A DNA stretch of 64,000 bases from Microstegium vimineum (taxonomy: Eukaryota > Streptophyta > Magnoliopsida > Poales > Poaceae), in contig CM039120.1 in assembly GCA_022036555.1 (NCBI GenBank), forward strand, positions 30,963,716 through 31,027,715, written 5' to 3'. The notes beneath the pieces were generated by a model, which saw only the letters and a program-made list of their open reading frames with translations, was not told the origin of the DNA and did not search any database. A program made the position numbers and the translations under genes. Shown here piece by piece: positions 53,152-62,868 of this stretch (its first letter is position 1; each line of letters starts with the position of its first letter).

Positions 53152-54466
53152 GAACCAAATGCTATATCTATCCATACATCATACACCTCCACAAATATCT
53201 TTGGCACAATAGCCAGTATTTCCATTTCTTAATCTTTGTTGTCTCTGCCAGGCCGTCAGTGTCGGGCTTTAGGCCGGCAGTGCCGCAACTTGATTTTTGT
53301 CCATTGGCAGCGAGGGGTACTTCCTTACCTACTCACTCCCCCCAACGGTCATCTTAGTCATTCACTCAGAAACTTTTCAAGAAGTAGTTTGAGAAGCTCT
53401 CTTCTTGCTCTCCCTTCTCCCTTGGTGCTTCATGATACATCCGGCCCAGGTAGGGCTGGCCGAGGCCTGATAAATTGAGGCTGCCCGAACCCCAACAATT
53501 CTTAGGCACACGCACTCGGAGAAAGGCCCAATCTCCCTAAAAGACTAGTCTGATAGTGGAAGGGTGGCTCTCCCTTTTAAGGTGGCTTCCTCCTCCCAAG
53601 CTAAGCAAGGTGGGATTATTCAGAGGCTCACACGGTCACCGCCCGACTACAACTGGGCCACTTGGCCCATTATTTGTTGCGTCTTTGCCAACGGGTAATA
53701 ATGGAGGATGTCCTCATCATTCCAACTCTCTTCCCCAGTGATTTCCACTCAAATATTTGAGAGATTGAGCCTCCAAGCTTGAGAAGAAGCTTCTCCCTCG
53801 GATATTCAACTCCTACAAGCATTTGGTTTGCGTGGTGGCCGACGGTTTGAATTCTTTACTCTTGGAGCATTGCTCCTAGCCAGCTAGGCGTCGCCCTTGA
53901 GCTTGCCTCCTTCGTGTGTTAGCCTAGGGAGGTTTGTAACACCCGTATTGCTAATACATATCCCCTCATCTCAAGAGTTCATTCTCTTGACTTGAGACCA
54001 AGGAAAGAGCTAGCCTTTGTGGTGAGCTTGAGCCTTGTGTGGCGCACCTCAACAACGTGGACGTAGGCAAGCCTTGGTGGCGAGCTAAACCACGGGTCAA
54101 ATCTTGTGTCACCTTGTGATTGTCTCTCTACTTTGATATAAATTGCTCTCAAGGTGATTTCTAGGGTTTGGACCCGATCTACTCGGTGGGTGTGTTGCTA
54201 CCACTTTCAAGTGGTGCTAGAGGTTCACTACACCTCTAGAAAGGTTTTGATTCAAGCAGAATTTCCATATACTTTATAGATTTTGAATTGTGCAAGGTTC
54301 TGTCCTGCTGACTAGCACTGCCAGCCCAGAGACCAACAGTGCCTGGCAGCATGGCAGTGCCAAGCTGTAGAGTGGCAGTGCCGCGCCTGTGAATGACATA
54401 AGCTATGAGTTTTATTTTAAACAGGCCTATTCACCGCCCCCTCTAGGCTAAACAGGTACATACAAG

Positions 54467-54478
54467 TGGTATCAAAGC
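54467..54478 (+). other. Cop-4 primer binding site
   Basis: TGGTATCAAAGC, two bases after the LTR end TACATACA. One mismatch to the initiator-Met complement. Confidence 0.8.
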
Positions 54479-54514
54479 AAGGTTGCCTCAGTTTGCACTT
54501 AACCGTTTGAGGTA

Positions 54515-55291
54515 ATGGCCGCAGAGGGTAGTGTCAAGCAAGTTGACCCCAAGGATGTGGACTTGCACTCCAAGGACAGCAGCGATGAAAGTGTGACCAC
54601 AGACAAATACTTGACCAGCGCTGGCATGTCCGCAGGAGAAGTAGCAAGAAGAAAAGAAAAAAGAAGAATACAAAGAGAAGGAAGAAAGCTGCAAAAAGAA
54701 GAAGATGCAATAAATGAAGCTAAGAGCTTGAAGCTTGACAAGAAGCTCCATTGAAGAGAAGTGAGGCAGCTAAAGAAGGAGCTCAAGGCAAAGGAGGAGG
54801 AGCTGAAGAAAAGCAAAGCAAAAGTCTCTCAAGTGGAGGTTGAGTCGAGCAGCTCCGATGGTGATGATGATGCATCATACCAAGCCTCCAAGAATGTGAA
54901 GAAGGAAGAGAAGAAAAAGGATGATGGAAGCAAGAAATACTCTGCCGTATCCTTTAACTATTCATCTATCTCTAACCATGAGCATAAGCCCCTCTTCCAT
55001 GTTCCCACGGGCAAGTTGCCTCATTTTGATGGGACTAACTTTGCCAAGTGGACATACTTGATGAAAGCTTATCTTGTAGGTCTTCACCCCAGTGCTTGGG
55101 AGATTGTCCATAGAGGATGTGAGCCTCCGGTGGATCCTACAAGCCCCACCACCACCGAGCTTCGCTGCATACAACTCAATGCACAAGCAACTAGTGTGTT
55201 GCTAAGTGCATTGGATGGTGATGAGTACAACAAGGTGATGGGCTTGGAGGTTGCCAAGGAAATATGGGACACCTTTCACATGAGGGTGTGA
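54515..55291 (+). pseudogene. gag: Cop-4 Gag N-terminal part
   Basis: ATG 54515 (MAAEGSVKQVDPKDVDLHSKD), a charged coiled coil (RRKEKRRIQREGRKLQKEED), TGA at 54752-54754, then in the same frame more coiled coil (LKAKEEELKKSKAK) and the start of the Copia Gag domain: FHVPTGKLPHFDGTNFAKW, LHPSAWEIVHRGCEPP, GLEVAKEIWDTFHMRV. It ends at TGA 55289-55291 because of a frameshift. A charged coiled-coil extension before the capsid domain is notable for this lineage. Confidence 0.83.
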
Positions 55292-56229
55292 GCAAAGTAA
55301 GGCAATCCAAGATTGATCTATTCATGGCCAAGCTCAACCGGTTTGTGATCAATGAAGGTAAAGGGCCACAAGAGATGTTTGATAGATTGATGGTTATAGT
55401 TGGCAAAATAAGAGGAATTAGTGGTGAAGAAGTCAATGATCACAAAGTCGTCAAAATTATGCTTGAAGTCTATTCTCCAAGGAATGAGACCGTGGTGACA
55501 TTGATAAGAGACAAGAAGAAGTTTGAGTACTTCACACCAGGTGATGTGCTTGGTAGAATAATGACCTTTGATCTACAAAGAGAAGAATCACTTGAGAGGA
55601 AGAAGCTTGGTGAGATGCAAGCAAGGATAGAGGGGATGAAGATCAAAGATGTGGCTCTCAAAGCCAACAAGATCACAAGAAGATCAGCCCCTAGCTATCC
55701 TAAAAACAACAATCAAGATTCATCAAGCAAAGCTCAATCAATCAAAGCCATCAAGCATGAACCTGAAGCTTCAACATCATGTGATGGTGAAAGTGAAGAT
55801 GGACAAGTTGAGAACATAGATGACATGACCCTATTCATGAAGAGATTCAACAAGGGCATAAAGAGAAATGGGTACAAGCTCATGAGGAGAAAGTTCCCAA
55901 ACAAGAAATCAAGAACTTGTTTCAATTGTGGTAGCACCGAGCACTTCATTGCCGATTGCTCAAATGAAAAGAAAGATAACAAGTTTGGCAAAGGCAAGAG
56001 AGAAGACAAGGGTGACTACAAGAAAGGCAAGAGATATGTGGGTGAAGAACACATTGGGCATGAATGGGACTCATTAGTAAGAGCACAAGTGAAGATGAAG
56101 ACATGGCAACAATTGCAATTCACAAGCTATCCACTTCACCAAAGCTCTTCAACAACATGTACGATGATGATGAATGCTCCCCTCACATTTGTCTCATGGC
56201 AAAGGGTGAGAAGGTACAACCAAAACTGA
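55264..56229 (+). pseudogene. gag: Cop-4 Gag middle part with zinc knuckle
   Basis: After the frameshift the capsid continues: GVSKVRQSKIDLFMAKLNRF, EMFDRLMVIVGKIRG, VVTLIRDKKKFEYFTPGDVLGRI, then MKRFNKGIKRNGYK and an intact zinc knuckle CFNCGSTEHFIADC (CX2CX4HX4C), followed by a Lys-rich tail. The ORF ends after a second frameshift near 56080, where the acidic part continues in another frame. Confidence 0.83.
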
Positions 56230-57319
56230 AACACATAACTCCTCCCCATGATATCTCTAGTAGTGGTTCTAGTGATTATTGTAGTGATGATGGCTCTAGT
56301 GATGAAGAAATAAATGCTATAACTAAAAACATGGATAAAAAGACCAAAATCTTCATTGCTAATCTAATGGATGAATTAGAGGCAACTAAGGCTAAATTAG
56401 AATCTAGAGAAAAGACTCTTATTAAACAAGAGGATTTGTACATTGCTAAAAAGGAAGCCCTTGCATTTGAGAGGAGTGAGGTGAGTTCTTTGACTAAGGC
56501 TTTGGCCAAAGAACAAGAAGCGCATGCTCTCACTAAGGAATTTAGTGACCTAAAGCAAAAGCATGTGGCTTAGTTGAAAAGCATCAAGAGCTTCAGGCAC
56601 AATACAACCTTCTTTGGGAGAGCAACTCACATCTCACTAAAGCAAATGAAGCCTTTTCTCCATCCACTAGTCAAGGATGTGGAAAATGTTATAATCTTGA
56701 TTTGAATGATTATTCCACTAACCTTGCCAACATGGAGGCCATGAAGAAGGAGATAGCAAGGCTCAACAATGTCATTTCAGTTTCTGGCAAAAATGACAAA
56801 GACAAAGTTGAGCCAAAGAAAATTCAATACAAGGATGGAAGGCATCCATCTATCAAGGATGGGCTTGGACACACTCAAGGTGGTAAAACCAATGGAAGAA
56901 AAATAGTTAAAGGCATTGAGTGTGTCAAGTTTGAGAAGAAGGGAAGCATTGGTGCAGATCAGCCTGCATAGACCACGGCAGTGTCGGGCCATAGGCTAGC
57001 AGTGTCGCGCCCCACTAAAGGGAAGGCTACCAGTGCTTCACCTGATCAAGATAAAGTCCATGCCAAGAGGGTGCCGAGGCAAAAGCAGGTTTCTCAGAAA
57101 CCCAAGGATTCAATCTAGGTGGCCAAAAACAAGTTTGCATATCAACCAAAGGCAAGGTCACCCCAAGGAAGCTTATCATCTTGCTATGTGTTGAAGTGTA
57201 ATGACCATGGTAAAGTCATTGCAGAATTTGTAGGTGATGAGAAACATGATAAGAGAAGCATGAATGTTTGGGTTCCCAAAATTGTGGTTACTAACATGCA
57301 AGGCCCCAAGATTAATTAG
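56064..57319 (+). pseudogene. gag: Cop-4 Gag C-terminal part, acidic and coiled coil
   Basis: 56064-56573 is acidic (TSEDEDMATIAIHK, SDDGSSDEEINAI) and then a coiled coil (LMDELEATKAKLESREKTL). Open pieces at 56702-56971 and 57119-57319 continue it in a second frame, ending RSMNVWVPKIV, the block that precedes protease in SIRE-like elements. Between them, at 56972-57010, lies a copy of the GGCAGTGTCGGGCC motif also found in the LTR. Stops at 56571 and 56969 and a frameshift break the frame. Confidence 0.75.
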
Positions 57320-57370
57320 GGACCTAAATCTAGGAACTAAATTGTTTTCTAGGCATGCTCCTCTGGTGGA

Positions 57371-57561
57371 TCAAGTTGGGTGCTTGATAGTGGATGTACA
57401 AATCATATGACTGAAGAGAAGAGTATGTTCTCATCATATTCCCAAACTTCAAATGCAAGTGAGAATATCATCTTTGTTGACAACTCTAAAGGGGAAGTGA
57501 TTGGTCTTGGTAAAGTTGTTATCACTCTTGATCATTCTATCTCAATGTTTTACATGTAAAT
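57371..57561 (+). pseudogene. pol: Cop-4 protease fragment
   Basis: SSWVLDSGCTNHMTEEKSMF holds the Asp-Ser-Gly active site (codons 57386-57394), followed by FVDNSKGEVIGLGKVVITLDHSIS. Several stops lie between the Gag end at 57319 and this fragment, and the frame shifts near 57550. Confidence 0.8.
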
Positions 57562-58597
57562 TTGTTAAGTTACAACTTGTTGTTCATTTCACAATTGTGT
57601 GAGATGGGCTATAACTGTCTCTTTACGGATAAGGGTGTGGAAGTCTTTAAGAGGAAGGATTCCTCTATTGTCTTTACGGTTCGTTTGAAGGGCAAGCTTT
57701 ACCTAGTTGATTTCAACAAAAGTAAGGCTAAGCTTGAGACTTGTTTAGTGGCAAAATCTAGCATGGGTTGGTTATGGCATCACCGACTAGCTCATGTTAG
57801 GATGAGGAACTTGGCCAAACTCCTAAAAGATGAACAAATTAAATCTTGGACTAACAAATGTTCATTTTGAGAAAGATAGAATTTGTAGTGCTTGCCAAGC
57901 CGGAAAGCAAGTAGGAGCACTTCACCCACCAAAGAGCATTGTCTCTACCAAACAACCTTTGGAGCTAATACACATGGATCTCTTTGGACCGGTGGCCTAC
58001 ATAAGCATTGGCGGTAACAAACATGGTTTAGTTATTGTTGATGATTTTACTTGTTTCACTTGGGTGTTTTTCATGTATGATAAGGCACAAGTGCAAGATA
58101 AGGTGAAAACCTTCATAAGAAGAGCACAAATAGAATTCGGTTTCCAAATCAAGAAAGTTTGTAGTGACAATGGAACCGAGTTCAAGAACACTCAAGTGGA
58201 GGAGTTCCTTGATGATGAGGGCATCAAGCACGAGTTTTCAGTTCCATACACCCCTCAACAAAATGGTATAGTAGAGAGGAAGAACCAGACACTCATTCAC
58301 ATGGCAAGGACAATGCTAGATGAGTATAAGACTTCGGATATCTTTTGGGCTGAAGCTGTCAACACCACTTGCCATGCTATCAACCGGCTCTATCTACACA
58401 AGATCTTGAAGAAGACTTCATATGAGCTATTAACCGGTAACAAACCAAAGGTGTCATACTTTAGAGTTTTTGGGTATAAGTGTTTCATACTTAACAAAAA
58501 TCCCAAAACCTCAAAGTTTGCACCTAAAGTTGATGAAGGTTTTCTTCTTGTTATGGATCAAATGAGCATGCCTATCGCGTATTCAACAAGACCTTAG
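57562..58597 (+). pseudogene. pol: Cop-4 integrase
   Basis: It is in two frames. 57562-57870 has LSYNLLFISQLCEMGYNC and WLWHHRLAHVRM (zinc His pair). From about 57830 the second frame has CSACQAGKQ (zinc Cys pair), LIHMDLFGPVAYISIGG, VIVDDFTCFTWVFF, KVCSDNGTEFKN and YTPQQNGIVERKNQTL, so all three catalytic acids remain, then FGYKCFILNKNPKTSKFAPK. A frameshift lies near 57850 and another near 58556. Confidence 0.86.
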
Positions 58598-58620
58598 GGA
58601 AAATTTAAATCACGATAGAT

Positions 58621-59397
58621 GTGACATTTGATCAATCTAATGGCTCTCAAGTAGAGAAAATTGATCAAGTTGTTGTAGGCAATGAGGAATCACCATGTGA
58701 AGCAATCAAGAACATGGCCATTGGTGAAATTAGACCACAAGAAGTCAAGGCCACAGTGGTGGAACCTCAAAATGATGAAGCTACTGCCCACAGAATTGAA
58801 GGAGGAGGAGCAGTGCTGCCTGGTCCAGCAGCAGTGCCAGATCCTAGCACTACCGGGCCAGATAGCGGCACTGCCGCTCCCCACGGAGAGGCAGCAGCAA
58901 GCTGCTCACCTGCCAGTCCAATAAACCTACAACCTATATTTGAAGACTATGAGTATGATGATCAATCAGATCAACAAAAAGCCAGAGAATACCCAAGATT
59001 GAGGCAAACAATTCAAAGAGATCATCCCATTGATAACATACTTGGGAGTCTTCGAAAGGGGTTAACTACTCGTTCACATTTGGCAAATTTTTGTCAATTC
59101 TACTCTTTTGTCTCCTCTTTGGAACCTCTCAAGGTTGAGCAAGCTCTTGATGATCCGGATTGGGTGATGGCTATGCAAGAAGAGCTAAATATCTTTGAAA
59201 GGAACCAAGTTTGGTCATTGGTAGAAACACCAAATACCAATGTGATTGGAACCAAATCGGTCTTTCGCAACAAGCAAGATGAGCAAGGTGTGGTGACAAG
59301 GAACAAGGAAAGATTGGTTTCTCAAGGTTTCACTCAAGTGGAGGGCTTGGACTTTGAAGAGACTTATGCACTGGTGGCTAGGCTTGAAGCAATCTGA
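58621..59397 (+). pseudogene. pol: Cop-4 integrase-RT linker and RT N-terminal part
   Basis: Begins VTFDQSNGSQ and runs through a variable acidic linker whose DNA at 58800-58900 contains GGCAGTGCC-type motifs in both orientations (CGGCACTGCCG exactly at 58866-58876). RT then starts: HPIDNILGSLRKGLTTRSHL, DDPDWVMAMQEELNIFERN, NVIGTKSVFRNKQDEQGVV, FEETYALVARLEAI, ending in TGA 59395-59397, where Arg is usual. Confidence 0.84.
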
Positions 59398-60600
59398 ATG
59401 CTTCTAGCCTATGCTGCCCACCATGATTTCAAGCTTCAACAAATGGATGTGAAGAGTGCATTTATCAACGGCCCTATCCAAGAGCTTGTGTATGTTGAGC
59501 AGCCACCTGGATTTAAAGATCCAAAGTTTCCACACCATGTCTTCAAGTTCCATAAGGCGCTCTATGGGCTTAAGCAAGCACCAAGAGCATGGTATGAATG
59601 CCTTAAGGAATTCTTGATTAAACAAGGCTTTGAAATAGGCAAAGCGGATCCTACTCTCTTCACTCATAAGATTTAATGATGATATCTTTGTGTGCCAAAT
59701 ATATGTCGATGACATAATATTTGGTAGTACTAACCAATCCTTTTGTAATGAGTTTAGTAGGATCATGACTAAGAGATTTGAGATGTCTATGATGGGTGAG
59801 CTAAAGTTCTTCCTCGGGTTTCAAATCAAGCAACTCAAGGATTGGTGAATGCAAAGCCAATCAAGACTCCCATGCCAACAAATGGACATCTTTATCTTGA
59901 TGTAGGAGGGAAATCCGTGGATATAAAGGTATATCATTCCATGATAGTCTCTCTCCTTTACTTATGTGCATCTAGGATGGATATAATGCTTAGTGTCTGC
60001 ACATGTGCTAGATTTCAAGCTAACCCGAAAGAGTGCCACTTAGTGGTTGTTAAGAGAATCTTGAGATATCTAGTTTTCACTCCTAACCTTGGCTTGTGGT
60101 ATCCTAAGGGCTCCAAGTTCGATCTACTTGGGTCTTCGGATTCCGATTACGCCGGTTGCAAGGTAGACCGAAAAAGCACTTCGGGGACGTGTTAATTCCT
60201 TGGATGGTCCTTAGTGTCTTGGAGTTCTAAAAAGAAAAATTGTGTAGCCCTTTCCACCGCCGAGGCCCAGTATGTTTCAGTCAGCGCATGTTGTGCTCAA
60301 CTACTTTAGATGAGGCAAACCTTAAAAGATTTTGGATGTCAATTCACCAAGATTCCTCTCTTGTGTGATAACGAGAGTGCCATCAAACTCACAAATAACC
60401 CAGTTAGTCACTCTAGAACCAAACACATAGACATCCGTCATCACTTCTTGAGAGACCACGAATTAAAAGGAAATATCGCAACTCGCCATGTGAGCACCGA
60501 AAAGCAACTAGCCGATATCTTCACTAAGCCTCTCGATGAGACAAGGTTTTGTGCTTTGCGTAGTGAGCTGAATATACTTGATTCTCGTAACGTGGTTTGA
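59398..60600 (+). pseudogene. pol: Cop-4 reverse transcriptase and RNase H
   Basis: It has MDVKSAFINGPIQELVYVEQ and LYGLKQAPRAWYECL, then a small frameshift at 59674 into IYVDDIIFGSTNQ (about 59697-59735), then MMGELKFFLGFQIKQL. Near 59838 a stretch coding about 20 residues is missing compared with Cop-2, and the frame resumes as KPIKTPMPTNGHL. RNase H follows: SDSDYAGCKVDRKSTSGTC with TAA at 60193-60195, a TAG at 60307-60309, then LLCDNESAIKL and LADIFTKPLDE to 60600. Confidence 0.86.
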
Positions 60601-60913
60601 ACTATACCACACATTTGTTTGTCCACCTCGCGACATAGGCAAAACTTTGAAAAACATTCAATCATGTGTTTTAAAACAAATTTCAAAAGACTCTTGAATG
60701 TGTTAGTCATAGTATGTACTATTGATTTGCTTACTGGCAACCATATGGCAAGGGGTATGTGTCTAAAATATAGAGTATTTAAGTGGCATAATACCTCACT
60801 GCCCAGGTAGGCCGGCAGTGCTGGGCCCTGGCACGGAAGTGTCGGGGTGCCCGGCAGTGCCGCGACTTAACTGCACCGAGCAGTCGGGTCTCAGGTCTTG
60901 TCTCTCAGGCCAC
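60601..60913 (+). mobile_element. Cop-4 sequence after pol
   Basis: Non-coding. It holds two copies of the family motif: CGGCAGTGCTG at 60813-60823 and CGGCAGTGCCG at 60852-60862. It is cut by the Gyp-C LTR at 60914. Confidence 0.65.
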
Positions 60914-62435
60914 TGTTGACGGTAATTACACCATGTTTTTACACCCTCAAAATACCGTCAACAACCTTGGATTCAAGAGTATAATAACATAGCTAGAGTC
61001 TTTTATCAATAATTGGTTCCACATGTACCTTGAGTATGTTCTATGCAGGTAACAGTAAATAGGAACACTTGGGAGCCTATGGGCCCATTTAGGGGGTCGC
61101 CCGACCCCACTAAGGGACCACCAAGGCCTCCCATGTGTCCATGATCCATAAGAGACCTCCTAGAGTGAAGATTCACCCTTGGATCTCCTCTATGCTTCTT
61201 CTCAACGGCTCTAGATCAAAGCACGAGGATACATGGACCCACAAACTATCTCGGAAAAATACAAAACTATTGCCAAGGTGTCTATGACATGTGGGTCATG
61301 CTCCACACGAAAGATGGAGGCCAAAGGCCCCAACTCACGGTCGGCCGACCGCCTAGGTGGGGCCAGAGACCACCCATAGGCCCCCTGACCAGTGGGGTCA
61401 GCTTCTAGAAGAAATAGGCAGGGGCCACCTGCCAGAGGGTGGTCAGCCGACCATGCCCTGGTACCCAGAGTCTCCCGCGAGCTCTCCACCGACTTCCTAC
61501 ATACCTCCATGCATCAATTTCATCTCCACCATTGATCTAAGGCGGTTACAATGATGGTTTGATCCTACGGTGGCTAATGGAGGTGGCACGGATCACTGTC
61601 GTGGCACCGGAGTAGCCCCTACTCCACCTCTAGCTATAAATACCCCCCTAGGCCCTCACTCTCACTCATGCCTCATTGGAGAAACTACTCCTTAGTATCT
61701 TAGTGGAGCTCTGTAGTAGTGCTATGCTAGTTGGAGGAGAGTGAGGAACGCCTAGAGGAGTGATGGGCCTGTCTGGCGTCTTCTCCGAGTTGTACCTCAG
61801 CGGATGCGATTCTCTTGTAAGTTCAACACTTGTAAGTGATACATCTGAGTTCTTTATAGTATTTGATATTCTACTTTTGGCATAGCTGTTATACATCTTT
61901 TCGCACTTGTTTATCGCTTTACTTTAAGTAGAGTGCTTTAGTCCTTAGCTGGGGTTAAAGTAGTAAGAATAGTGTAGACGTGGTGTCTAGACTAGATCTT
62001 GCCTTTGTAAACCGCTTATCGCAAGGATTGTTTGTGGATGCTAGTAGAAGGTGACAGCTCTATCTAGTCCTCGTATTCCACCACGTGTGTAAGATAAGTT
62101 CTTAAAAGGTAGGGCCTCAATACAACATGATGGCGTGGTTCGGTTAGAGTTTTGTCCTCTTTCTGATCTATCCCATCGCCTCCTGCAAGAGAAGGGTTGA
62201 TAAAGCCAGTATAACCAGCTTTTCCTAGTTAGATATCTTTGCCATATCGAACCTCTCAACCCAGTTATCATAGTCTCCCTTGATCCATCATAGGACATAT
62301 CCATAATCCTAGTTAACTCACTTCTCGTTCCATGTGGAAAATACGATACCTGGAATACTCCCGGTGAAGTGCTACAACGTTATAATCTGTGCGCTTGCGG
62401 ATTTATCCAATAGTCATAAGAAATATCAGCAAGCA
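60914..62435 (+). mobile_element. Gyp-C 5' LTR (about 1522 bp)
   Basis: It starts TGTTGACGGTAATTAC (with the inner inverted repeat ACCGTCAACA at 60953-60962) and ends CAGCAAGCA before a tRNA-Asp-type primer site. A TATA box (TATAAATA) lies at 61635-61642. Upstream of it are GGTCGGCCGACC (61339-61350) and near copies at 61095 and 61441. An inverted, truncated relative lies at 37141-38165. Confidence 0.82.
61635..61642 (+). promoter_or_regulatory. TATA box of Gyp-C LTR
   Basis: TATAAATA follows GGAGTAGCCCCTACTCC; the same pairing is kept in the inverted relative at 37613-37660. Confidence 0.65.
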
Positions 62436-62436
62436 T

Positions 62437-62458
62437 TTCTAGCGCCGTTGCCGGGGAA
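62437..62458 (+). other. Gyp-C primer binding site (tRNA-Asp type)
   Basis: TTCTAGCGCCGTTGCCGGGGAA matches the usual tRNA-Asp complement TGGCGCCGTTGCCGGGGA of Athila/Tat-type Gypsy elements, with one G-to-A change. 78 bp of non-coding sequence follow to the Gag ATG. Confidence 0.85.
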
Positions 62459-62536
62459 CGGTAGCTGTTTTAACTAGAACCCTTTGGTCCTATTATCCTT
62501 GTTTTATCTTTCTTTTCGTTTTATCATTTTCACACC

Positions 62537-62868
62537 ATGAACGAATCATCCATCTCTCATCTTTCCTTTTCAAAGGACCATAGTTTGGAACCACCACCAT
62601 CATCACATCCCATCCTTTCACCTAGCTATGAGTTTCACCCTAGCTTCATAGCCAAAGTTCGGGAACAATCTTTTTCTGGGGATGAAGATGAAAATCCTTA
62701 CACTCACCTACGTGACTTTGAACAATTGTGTTCATGTATCCACATCCAAGGGATGATGTGAGGTACCCTTAAGTGGAAGTTATTTCCGTTCTCTTTGGCG
62801 GGAATAGCCAAACGATGGTATTTTCGTAACGTAGATAGTGTAAACGGAGAATGGGAAAGTTACAATCC
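62537..62868 (+). pseudogene. gag: Gyp-C Gag N-terminal part
   Basis: ATG 62537 (MNESSISHLSFSKDHSLEPP). Then PYTHLRDFEQLCSCI, TGA at 62759-62761, and in the same frame TLKWKLFPFSLAGIAKRWYF, a conserved block of Gypsy Gag in Athila/Tat-type elements. A one-base loss in an A run near 62852-62856 shifts the frame, and reading continues in the next segment. Confidence 0.85.

Larger units (their letters stand above)
38519..54464 (+). mobile_element. Cop-4 LTR (about 1556 bp), interrupted by Cop-3
   Basis: It consists of 38519-38761 and 53152-54464. The left end is TGAAAGTGC after a polypurine tract; the right end is TACATACA, followed two bases later by the primer site TGGTATCAAAGC (54467-54478). 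The Cop-3 insertion is flanked by CAAGT on both sides. The motif CGGCAGTGCCG is present exactly at 53275-53285 and as TGGCAGTGCCA at 54352-54362. Internal sequence lies to its left and a primer site to its right, as for Gyp-A. Confidence 0.8.
54465..60913 (+). mobile_element. Cop-4 internal region (Ty1/Copia), right end cut by Gyp-C
   Basis: Order is primer site, gag (54515), protease, integrase, RT, RNase H (to 60600), then 3' sequence to 60913, where the Gyp-C LTR begins. Its own polypurine tract and 3' LTR are not in the window past this point. Every domain has stops, frameshifts or small deletions, so it looks older than Cop-2. It belongs to a different family from Cop-1 to Cop-3. Confidence 0.88.
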
